NCBI GenBank assembly: GCA_036308445.1
Contig: JAXJVS010000154.1
Span: 1-19,310 of the forward strand
Source: MGBC113645 sp036308445
Lineage (GTDB): Bacteria; Bacillota_I; Bacilli_A; Erysipelotrichales; Coprobacillaceae
Reading direction: 5' to 3'
DNA: 19,310 bases
Both the position numbers and the translations under genes were made by a program. Every line of letters begins with the position of its first letter. Positions within the stretch are counted from its first letter, which is position 1. The notes beneath the pieces were generated by a model. That model saw only the letters and a program-made list of their open reading frames with translations, did no database searches and was not told the DNA's origin. Below, in pieces: positions 14,438-19,310 of the stretch.

Positions 14438-15567
14438 GAAAGAAAAGGGATAATCAAAGTATAAATACTTTGATTATCATAGCTTTGTTATGTCTGGTGG
14501 TTTATGTTGTCTTTCCTAAACCACCATTCTCTTTAGACGATTTTGAAAAAAGAGCTGTATGGATAAGTTATCAGGATTTAAATCGATTAGATTATTCTTC
14601 TATTAGTGCTTTTGAAGAGTCTTTTGATGAGATATGTAAGAATTCTATAAATAATCATTGTAATACTTTAATTGTTCATGTAAGAGCATTTCAGGATGCT
14701 ATGTATAAGAGTGATTCTTTTCCTATGTCTAAAGTGATTATGGGACAAGAAGTTGCTTTTGATCCTTTAGATATTATGATTTCAATTGCTCATAAGTATG
14801 AATTGAATTTCGAAGCTTGGATTAATCCATATCGTATAAGTTTAAATTCTTATACGTATAATCAGTTTATAAACAATTCTCCTATTCGAAAATGGATAAG
14901 AAGTGATCGTATTATTCACTATGGTGAGTATTTATATATTTTAAATCCAGGTAATGAGGAATCAAGAGAGTATATTATTAGTGGTGTTAAAGAAATAGTA
15001 GAGAAATATGATGTAGATGGTATTCATTTTGATGATTATTTTTATGTAGATGGAACATATAATAATGTTTCTCAAAAAGAGAGATTAAAAAATGTTAATA
15101 AATTGATTAAAGAGACATATAAAACAATTAAAAATATAGATAAAAATATACGTTTTGGTATTAGTCCACAAGGGAATTATGAGAATTGTTTAATTGGTGG
15201 AGCAGATGTTGATACTTGGTTAAGTGAGGAAGGGTATATTGATTATTTAATGCCTCAGATTTATTGGAGTAATCAATATGGAGATAAAGGTAAAACGAAG
15301 TTATTTAGTAAAAGAGTAAAATTATGGAAATCATTGAAAAGAAATAATAGCGTTGATTTATATATTGGTTTGGCTTTATATCAGTCAGGTAAGAATATTA
15401 GTATTGATCAGGGATGGAGTCTATCAAGTGAGAATATAAATGAACAAATAGAGATTTTGTATGATAATGATATTAAAGGATATAGTTTATTTCATTATAC
15501 TTATTTATTAGAAAATAATGGTATGAATGAGATGGAAAATTTATTTAGAAATCATTATTTTGAATAG
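14434..15567 (+). CDS. Membrane-anchored glycosyl-hydrolase-10-like (GHL10) family protein
   Basis: A 377-residue protein with a basic N-terminus and one hydrophobic anchor (about 11-28), the rest predicted outside the cell. The body matches the GHL10 (formerly DUF187) family in order: RAVWISYQDL near residue 40, NTLIVHVRAFQDAMYKSD, FEAWINPYRIS, VDGIHFDDYFY with paired aspartates, RFGISPQGNYEN, and DYLMPQIYWSNQYG. The family has a TIM-barrel fold and is thought to act on cell-wall or extracellular glycans, but catalysis is not well established. The ATG overlaps the ispD stop by four bases, with AGAGGAT inside ispD as ribosome binding site. Its first codons contain an unusual long inverted repeat (14449-14478). 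Confidence 0.85.
   Translation: MRKKRDNQSINTLIIIALLCLVVYVVFPKPPFSLDDFEKRAVWISYQDLNRLDYSSISAFEESFDEICKNSINNHCNTLIVHVRAFQDAMYKSDSFPMSKVIMGQEVAFDPLDIMISIAHKYELNFEAWINPYRISLNSYTYNQFINNSPIRKWIRSDRIIHYGEYLYILNPGNEESREYIISGVKEIVEKYDVDGIHFDDYFYVDGTYNNVSQKERLKNVNKLIKETYKTIKNIDKNIRFGISPQGNYENCLIGGADVDTWLSEEGYIDYLMPQIYWSNQYGDKGKTKLFSKRVKLWKSLKRNNSVDLYIGLALYQSGKNISIDQGWSLSSENINEQIEILYDNDIKGYSLFHYTYLLENNGMNEMENLFRNHYFE
14449..14478. repeat. Perfect inverted repeat within the start of the GHL10-like gene
   Basis: GATAATCAAAGTAT (14449-14462) and its exact reverse complement ATACTTTGATTATC (14465-14478), separated by AA. As RNA it would fold as 12 bp with a six-base loop. It is not followed by a T-run and lies 12 bases into the gene. 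Confidence 0.85.
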
Positions 15568-15587
15568 ATAAAAAGTTGATAAATAGA

Positions 15588-15616
15588 TTGAAATTTGAAA
15601 AGTGGTGTGCTATAAT
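15588..15616 (+). promoter_or_regulatory. Strong sigma-A promoter of rpsF-ssb-rpsR
   Basis: TTGAAA (15588-15593), exactly 17 bases, then TATAAT (15611-15616). This is the best promoter match in the window; the predicted start is about 15623. Confidence 0.8.
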
Positions 15617-15622
15617 ATGCGA

Positions 15623-15686
15623 GCATGTAAAAAATATTTACTTGCCTGTCTATAGAAAATATAGACCATTAAGTCCAAAGGAGGTA
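15623..15686 (+). promoter_or_regulatory. Two-hairpin leader of the rpsF operon
   Basis: Hairpin 1 is GCATGTAAA (15623-15631) with TTTACTTGC (15637-15645), eight of nine positions paired. Hairpin 2 is GTCTATA (15648-15654) with TATAGAC (15660-15666) around a GAAAA loop. AAAGGAGGT (15678-15686) follows. Bacterial rpsF leaders are often bound by the S6:S18 complex; this one may be too, but I do not see the CCG element of that known motif. Confidence 0.45.
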
Positions 15687-15692
15687 CAAAAG

Positions 15693-15974
15693 ATGAACAA
15701 GTATGAAATTATGTTTATTGTAAAACCTGACGTTGAAGATGAAGCTAGAAATAAAGTTATTGAAGATTTAAAAGCTATCTTAACTGTTGATAACGGAACA
15801 GTTGACAACGTTAATGAATGGGGATTACGTGATTTCGCTTATGAAGTGAAAGATTACAAAAAAGGGTATTATGTAGTTGTTGATACTACTACTACTCCAG
15901 CTAACATTGCTGAATTTGAACGTAAATCTCGTATCAATGCTAATGTTTTACGTCATTTAACAATTAGAAAATAG
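15693..15974 (+). CDS. rpsF: 30S ribosomal protein bS6
   Basis: A 93-residue protein of the small ribosomal subunit platform that binds together with bS18. It begins MNKYEIMFIVKPD, the classic bS6 N-terminus, and continues with NEWGLRDFAYEVKDYKKGYYVVV and ends RINANVLRHLTIRK. An in-frame ATG far upstream (15576) is rejected because it lies before the promoter -10; AAAGGAGGT seven bases before 15693 fixes the start. It is the first gene of the conserved rpsF-ssb-rpsR operon; the ssb ribosome binding site overlaps its stop codon. Confidence 0.97.
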   Translation: MNKYEIMFIVKPDVEDEARNKVIEDLKAILTVDNGTVDNVNEWGLRDFAYEVKDYKKGYYVVVDTTTTPANIAEFERKSRINANVLRHLTIRK

Positions 15975-15987
15975 GAGGCGAATCTTT

Positions 15988-16446
15988 ATGATGAATCGTG
16001 TCGTTTTAGTAGGTAGAATGACAAGGGATCCAGAATTAAGAAGAACAGGTAGTGGTGCTGCAGTAACAACTTTTACTTTAGCATTAAATAGAAACTATCA
16101 AAGTAATGATGGACAACAAGCTGATTATATTAACTGTGTTGTTTGGAATAAAATTGCTGAAAATGTAGAAAAATACTGTTCTAAAGGTTCACTTGTAGGA
16201 GTGGACGGAAGATTACGTTCTCGAAGTTATGATAATGCTCAAGGGCAAAAAGTTTACGTTGTTGAAGTTGTCTGTGATAGTGTACAGTTCTTAGAAACTA
16301 GAGCTGCCAGAGAAAGACAACAACAGATGCAACAACCACAAGTTAGACAAGATGACTTCTATGATATGAAGACTGTTGATTTAGAAAAAGATTTTGATAA
16401 TTCTTTCAGTTCTTTTGATATCATGGAAGATGATATTCAATTTTAA
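15988..16446 (+). CDS. ssb: Single-stranded DNA-binding protein
   Basis: A 152-residue protein. The OB-fold fills residues 1 to about 108: MNRVVLVGRMTRDPELRRT at the start, then FTLALNRNYQ, DYINCVVWNKIAENVEKYC and GSLVGVDGRLRSRSYDNAQG. A Gln-rich linker follows, then an acidic C-terminal tip EDDIQF that varies from the usual DDIPF/DDLPF; the Pro is replaced by Gln, but the terminal Phe that docks partner proteins remains. AGGAGG (15973-15978) is nine bases from the ATG at 15988 and twelve from the next ATG, so the first is preferred. Located between the two ribosomal genes, as in most Bacillota. Confidence 0.96.
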   Translation: MMNRVVLVGRMTRDPELRRTGSGAAVTTFTLALNRNYQSNDGQQADYINCVVWNKIAENVEKYCSKGSLVGVDGRLRSRSYDNAQGQKVYVVEVVCDSVQFLETRAARERQQQMQQPQVRQDDFYDMKTVDLEKDFDNSFSSFDIMEDDIQF

Positions 16447-16462
16447 AAGGAGATAGAATTCT

Positions 16463-16693
16463 ATGGCATTTAAAAGACAAAGAATGGGTAGAAAAAAAGT
16501 TTGCTACTTCACTAAGAATAAAATCGAATACATCGATTATAAAGATGTAGAATTATTAAAGAGATTTGTTTCTGCAAACGGAAAAATCATTCCAAGACGT
16601 GTAACTGGAACTAGTGCTAAATATCAAAGACAATTAGCAGTAGCTATTAAACGTGCAAGACAAATGGCTTTATTACCATACGTTGGTGAATAG
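16463..16693 (+). CDS. rpsR: 30S ribosomal protein bS18
   Basis: A 76-residue basic ribosomal protein, partner of bS6 on the 30S platform. It has the family core KNKIEYIDYKDVELLKRFVSANGKIIPRRVTGTSAKYQR and the end RQMALLPYV. AAAAGGAG precedes the ATG by about 11 bases. It ends the operon, followed 11 bases later by a strong terminator. The mobile element begins just beyond, so this locus is the apparent insertion neighbourhood; the gene itself is intact. Confidence 0.97.
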   Translation: MAFKRQRMGRKKVCYFTKNKIEYIDYKDVELLKRFVSANGKIIPRRVTGTSAKYQRQLAVAIKRARQMALLPYVGE

Positions 16694-16704
16694 TTAAAAT
16701 GATG

Positions 16705-16735
16705 AAAAAACCTCGATAAAATCGAGGTTTTTTTT
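16705..16735. terminator. Bidirectional terminator between rpsR and the integrase
   Basis: AAAAAACCTCGAT (16705-16717) and ATCGAGGTTTTTT (16721-16733) form a 13-bp inverted repeat with an AAA loop; T residues run 16728-16735 on + and 16705-16710 read as T on -. It can end both rpsR and the integrase transcripts. Confidence 0.9.
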
Positions 16736-16748
16736 GTGGAATAGCGTT

Positions 16749-16770
16749 TTATACGTGATTTATACGTGAT
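16749..16770. repeat. Two tandem copies of an 11-bp repeat near the integrase end
   Basis: TTATACGTGAT occurs at 16749-16759 and again at 16760-16770 with no gap. The position, between the rpsR terminator and the integrase stop, fits arm-type integrase sites or an att core. Confidence 0.75.
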
Positions 16771-16790
16771 TTTGAACGGAGAAGTGCGTA

Positions 16791-18002
16791 TTATTCGTCG
16801 TTTTCGTCCTCTAAATTGAGGTCAACTAGATCGGCGACGAACTTCTGACGAGCATGTAATACATCTGTATATGTATCAGCGGTAATATTAATATCACTAT
16901 GACCAAGATGAGCAGATACAGTCTTTAGATCAACATCATTCATCAGTAATAGTGTTGCATTCGTATGACGCAAGAAGTGAACGGTTATGTATTCATAGTC
17001 CGTTCCTTTTTTTATTGAAGCAAGTCTAGATGATACAGTATGACGATTAATGTAATTACCAGTATTACCTGCAAAGACTAGATTATGATCTTCATATACA
17101 TTACATAAAGCTTTCTTCTTTTCATCCTGATCTTCCTTGACGAGTTTGAGTAAGTTCATAAGTGTATCAGATATATATAAAGTTCTAAAACCATTATCGG
17201 TTTTTGGTGGACCAACATAAATATTACCACTAATGATGTTGACAGTTTTATTTACTTTGATTGTTCTTTTCTTAAAATCAACATCATCCCAGGTAAGTGC
17301 TAAGGTTTCACCAATTCGCATGCCTGTATAAATCTGAAATTGAAGAACAGCATTGAGTACTGTAAATTCTGTGGTTTTCTTAATTATATCCTTTATTTGA
17401 TGAAGTTCCAATGGTGGCTTCTTTTCTGTTTTATTCTTTTTAGGACGGATTGCATTTTCACATGGATTTTCTTTAATCCATCCTTGAGATATAGCTACCT
17501 GGAAGATACGACTAAGTGTCGAATGAATTGCACGTACATAACTATCCTTATAGTATTGTTTAGGACGAAGTGGTCTGCCTGTTTCTTTATCTTTTATAAC
17601 AGCGACTTCATTAAGAAATTGAGTAATACGTGCTGTTGTAAAATCTCCAATTTTTATGAATCCTAGATCAGGTATAACTTTATTTTCCATAATCTGAGTA
17701 ATCAAATCTATTGTAGATTCTCTTAAACGGTTAGGGGCATAGTAATCTTTGTACCAGTGCCATACTTCAATAAGCTGTTTTTCGCTTCCTACATTTTCTT
17801 TTCTTTCGAATTGTCTGAGCATTTCAAGTTCCATTTCACGAGCAATGCTTCTAGCTTTTCGGATACTCATATCTTTAGGTGGCTTAAAGGTTTTATATTT
17901 TCTGTTTTGGACTTTGTCTCCATGAACATTGAGTTTATAACCATCATTAACAGTAATATCAAATACAATACCTGATTTATTTTTTCTTTCTCTTATTGGC
18001 AT
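16791..18002 (-). CDS. Tyrosine site-specific integrase
   Basis: A 403-residue recombinase that would insert and excise the element. Residues 1 to about 60 form an arm-binding N-terminal domain (ERKNKSGIVFDITVNDGYKL), followed by the SAM-like core-binding domain (about 75-190) and the catalytic domain. The catalytic set is complete: R229 in TGMRIGE, K267 in PPKTDNG, H342 and R345 in HFLRHT, H368 in HLGHSD, and the nucleophile Y378 in DTYTDV. The open frame extends six codons upstream from a TTG, but the ATG at 18000-18002 has GAGGAGG nine bases ahead and is preferred. The start overlaps the end of the upstream regulator by 26 bases, so the two are coupled. No xis gene is seen next to it. Confidence 0.93.
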   Translation of the reverse strand: MPIRERKNKSGIVFDITVNDGYKLNVHGDKVQNRKYKTFKPPKDMSIRKARSIAREMELEMLRQFERKENVGSEKQLIEVWHWYKDYYAPNRLRESTIDLITQIMENKVIPDLGFIKIGDFTTARITQFLNEVAVIKDKETGRPLRPKQYYKDSYVRAIHSTLSRIFQVAISQGWIKENPCENAIRPKKNKTEKKPPLELHQIKDIIKKTTEFTVLNAVLQFQIYTGMRIGETLALTWDDVDFKKRTIKVNKTVNIISGNIYVGPPKTDNGFRTLYISDTLMNLLKLVKEDQDEKKKALCNVYEDHNLVFAGNTGNYINRHTVSSRLASIKKGTDYEYITVHFLRHTNATLLLMNDVDLKTVSAHLGHSDINITADTYTDVLHARQKFVADLVDLNLEDENDE

Positions 18003-18357
18003 ATTCTTTATCCTCCTCAATTAGGTTTAATAAAAAGTCTTTAAAGTCATCGAGTTTAACTTTATGATCACGTAAAGTTTTAAGTATTTCGATGCTTCTA
18101 TCATCTAGAAACAGTACTTCTTTTACAAAATCATCATGTGTAGGGAAACAATCTTCACAAAATAGATAATCTAGTGAAACGTTGTATAAACCTGGAAGAA
18201 AGTGCAGTACTTTATTTCCTGGATATTCATATCCTGTTTCACAGTTGCCTAAAGATTTTCTTGAAATAAAACCAGATATATCGCAAACATCTTTTTGTGA
18301 GTATCCAGCATTTATCCTTGCATACTTTAAACGATTAATAGTGACTTTTCTTTTCAT
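17977..18357 (-). CDS. XRE family helix-turn-helix regulator (second of a tandem pair)
   Basis: A 126-residue protein with an HTH_3-type domain in residues about 8-65: RLKYARINAGYSQKDVCDIS, then GFISRKSLGNCETGYEYPG, then VSLDYLF. The C-terminal half (DDFVKEVLFLDDRSIEILKTL, DDFKDFLLNLIEE) is helical and probably dimerises; no peptidase domain is present. It resembles the regulator upstream in layout and in VSLDYL. The C-terminus is lysine-rich (KRKKK). Its ATG overlaps the upstream stop (ATGA) with GGAGAT as ribosome binding site, and its 3' end carries the integrase ribosome binding site. It may regulate integrase expression or act as a recombination directionality factor in place of xis; both are inference. 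Confidence 0.82.
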   Translation of the reverse strand: MKRKVTINRLKYARINAGYSQKDVCDISGFISRKSLGNCETGYEYPGNKVLHFLPGLYNVSLDYLFCEDCFPTHDDFVKEVLFLDDRSIEILKTLRDHKVKLDDFKDFLLNLIEEDKEYANKRKKK

Positions 18358-18713
18358 AACTGATCTCCGTATTGCAAGTGAATATAATCATTGATTTTAC
18401 GATAAATCTTTTCATTTTGGATACTTTCTAGAAGCTGCAAGAAGTATTCGGTTAATCCTAGAACATTTTTGGTATACTCGATGTGATTTTTATAGGGATC
18501 CAGTACTAATAAATAGTCTAGTGAAACATCTAAATAGCGATGCATATCAATTAATGTTTCCATCTTTGGATACGTATTTGCTTTTTCATAATTGAGTATA
18601 GCTCTACGCTTCAATCCTAGATAATTAGCTAATTGCTCTTGCGTTAAGTTTTTATCCAATCTGCATTTCAAAAATCGATTGGGTAAACGCTTATCTCGAT
18701 AATAAGTTGCCAT
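18354..18713 (-). CDS. XRE family helix-turn-helix regulator (first of a tandem pair)
   Basis: A 119-residue protein. HTH_3-type domain at about 12-68: RFLKCRLDKNLTQEQLANYL, GLKRRAILNYEKANTYPKM, then VSLDYLLVLD. A helical C-terminus follows, without a protease domain. The open frame extends 16 codons upstream, but AAGGAGG directly before the ATG at 18711-18713 supports MATYYRDKRLPN as the start. It is the first gene of the regulator-regulator-integrase unit, downstream of a candidate promoter at 18761-18789, and is likely the repressor of that unit and possibly of the divergent ParB-like gene. Confidence 0.85.
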   Translation of the reverse strand: MATYYRDKRLPNRFLKCRLDKNLTQEQLANYLGLKRRAILNYEKANTYPKMETLIDMHRYLDVSLDYLLVLDPYKNHIEYTKNVLGLTEYFLQLLESIQNEKIYRKINDYIHLQYGDQL

Positions 18714-18733
18714 AGTAATTCCTCCTTGTTTCA

Positions 18734-18752
18734 AACAGGTGGCGTGCCTGTT
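18734..18752. repeat. Inverted repeat in the leader of the regulator-integrase unit
   Basis: AACAGG (18734-18739) and CCTGTT (18747-18752) flank seven bases. It lies just after the predicted start of the - strand promoter, a usual place for an autorepressor operator, or it could be a leader hairpin. Confidence 0.4.
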
Positions 18753-18760
18753 ATATGGCA

Positions 18761-18789
18761 ATCTTACAAATTAAAATTTTTAAAATCAA
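18761..18789 (-). promoter_or_regulatory. Candidate promoter of the regulator-integrase unit
   Basis: On the minus strand TTGATT (rc of 18784-18789), 17 bases, then TAAGAT (rc of 18761-18766), 4 of 6 matches each. The predicted start is near 18754. Confidence 0.4.
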
Positions 18790-18792
18790 AGG

Positions 18793-18813
18793 TGCAATTT
18801 TTACTGCAATTTT
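18793..18813. repeat. Direct repeat with 12-bp period in the divergent control region
   Basis: TGCAATTTT at 18793-18801 and again at 18805-18813, about one helical turn apart and directly upstream of the - strand -35. Candidate regulator or integrase/excision-factor binding sites. Confidence 0.5.
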
Positions 18814-18918
18814 CCTTCTTTGTTATATAGTTCATGTTTATTCGTGAAATTAGTTGAGAGACTTAGCTGGTAATAAAATATCAGTTATCGTCTTTAAAAT
18901 TAAATATGAAAATTTTTT

Positions 18919-18957
18919 GAGCGAATGCCTAACTTATGGGTGTTCGCTCTTTTTTTT
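18919..18957 (+). terminator. Hairpin plus eight T residues just ahead of the ParB-like gene (candidate attenuator)
   Basis: GAGCGAATGCCT (18919-18930) pairs with GGGTGTTCGCTC (18938-18949); all 12 positions pair, three of them as G-T wobbles. Eight T residues (18950-18957) run directly into the AGGAGAG ribosome binding site of the ParB-like gene. No gene lies upstream on this strand within the element, so it most likely limits readthrough into the ParB-like gene. Confidence 0.8.
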
Positions 18958-18972
18958 AGGAGAGTGAACTAT

Positions 18973-19310
18973 ATGGAGTATGTATTCAAAGTTGTGGATA
19001 TATCCCAACTTGATGAATTTCCGAACCATCCATATCAGGTGAGGATAGATGAAGATTTAAGAAATCTTCAAAACAGTATTAGTGAAAGAGGTGTAGATGA
19101 ACCACTGATAGTAAGAAACATCAATGACCGTTATCAGGTGATATCTGGACATCGAAGAATGAAAGCATGTGAACTTGCTGGTATTCATGATGTACCTATA
19201 AGAGTTGTTGATCTTGATGATGATGAAGCTGTCATCATGATGGTTGATAGCAATTTACACAGAAGAAAATTATTAAAGAGTGAGCTAGCATTTGCCTATC
19301 GAATGAAGAA
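18973..19310 (+). CDS. ParB N-terminal domain protein (partial, runs off the edge)
   Basis: The ATG at 18973, behind AGGAGAG (18958-18964), opens at least 112 residues without a stop. The sequence has the ParB/Spo0J N-terminal CTPase fold: VVDISQLDEFPNHPYQVR, LQNSISERGVDEPLIVR, the signature SGHRRMKACELAG with GHRR, and then NLHRRKLLKSELAFAYRMKK leading into the expected helix-turn-helix. Such proteins act in segregation of plasmids and ICEs or in transcription control. It diverges from the regulator-integrase unit and is probably the first gene of the main element operon. The C-terminus is outside the window. Confidence 0.85.
   Translation, partial: MEYVFKVVDISQLDEFPNHPYQVRIDEDLRNLQNSISERGVDEPLIVRNINDRYQVISGHRRMKACELAGIHDVPIRVVDLDDDEAVIMMVDSNLHRRKLLKSELAFAYRMK

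Larger units (their letters stand above)
16736..19310. mobile_element. End of an integrated mobile element, probably an ICE (partial)
   Basis: The region from just after the rpsR terminator to the window edge holds a tyrosine integrase reading out toward the chromosome, two XRE-type regulators behind it, a control region, and a divergent ParB-like gene. This layout is typical of one end of an integrative conjugative element; ParB-like genes are common in Tn1549-type elements. The left limit is placed between 16736 and 16790. The other end is outside the window, so the att core and size cannot be given. Confidence 0.65.

Noticed and set aside
15576..15692. Upstream extension of rpsF to the ATG at 15576
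   Set aside because: It would start before the consensus promoter, lacks a ribosome binding site, and bS6 proteins begin at the MNKYEI position.
17340..17975. Open frames of 108 and 72 codons on the + strand within the integrase gene
   Set aside because: They are antisense to a complete integrase, have no ribosome binding site and no recognisable domain.
18714..18761. 16-codon N-terminal extension of the first XRE regulator
   Set aside because: The extension crosses the inverted repeat and the AAGGAGG ribosome binding site that serves the ATG at 18713.
1..19310. CRISPR array, tRNA, rRNA or insertion sequence
   Set aside because: No regularly spaced repeats, cloverleaf sequences, rRNA stretches or transposase genes were seen on reading both strands.

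Overview
The window is AT-rich (about 30% G+C by eye), with short intergenic gaps, strong AGGAGG-type ribosome binding sites and many intrinsic terminators. Gene content (class B sortase, VanW-G5 surface protein, DUF951, YjbQ, a compact ClpC-like unfoldase, rpsF-ssb-rpsR) fits a low-GC Gram-positive of the Bacillota. The style of the MATE, ClpC and cytidylate-kinase-like proteins suggests the Erysipelotrichia (Coprobacillus/Catenibacterium-like); this placement is an inference from protein character, not a database match.

Bases 1-15974 and on to 16735 look like ordinary chromosome made of short transcription units, mostly on the + strand. In order: the tail of an unknown gene; a COG2509-type FAD-dependent dehydrogenase; a membrane-anchored VanW-G5 protein; folD with a DUF951 gene two bases downstream; a YjbQ-family protein; a MATE transporter behind a promoter and a leader hairpin; a cytidylate-kinase-like gene broken by a frameshift in its P-loop; a convergent PAP2 phosphatase-MarR pair on the - strand; ychF overlapping a class B sortase; a large unrecognised membrane protein; a ClpC/ClpA-like AAA+ unfoldase with no middle domain; ispD overlapping a membrane-anchored glycosyl-hydrolase-10-like protein; and the rpsF-ssb-rpsR operon behind a consensus promoter and a two-hairpin leader. 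Nearly every unit ends in a hairpin plus T-tract, and in several cases the stop codon lies inside the terminator.

From about 16736 to the window end is the edge of an integrated mobile element, probably an integrative conjugative element. A complete tyrosine integrase (- strand) is translationally coupled behind two paralogous XRE-type regulators (ATGA overlap, then a 26-base overlap). Two tandem 11-bp repeats sit between the rpsR terminator and the integrase stop and are candidate recombinase or arm-type sites. The regulators diverge from a ParB-like gene that runs off the right edge. The control region between them carries a candidate promoter, a 12-bp-period direct repeat, an inverted repeat, and a strong hairpin with eight T residues just ahead of the ParB-like gene, which looks like an attenuator.

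The points most worth following are the control region and end of the mobile element, the hairpin leaders of the MATE and ParB-like genes, the frameshifted kinase, the M-domain-less Clp ATPase, the unrecognised 560-residue membrane protein, and a near-perfect 30-bp inverted repeat inside a coding sequence.
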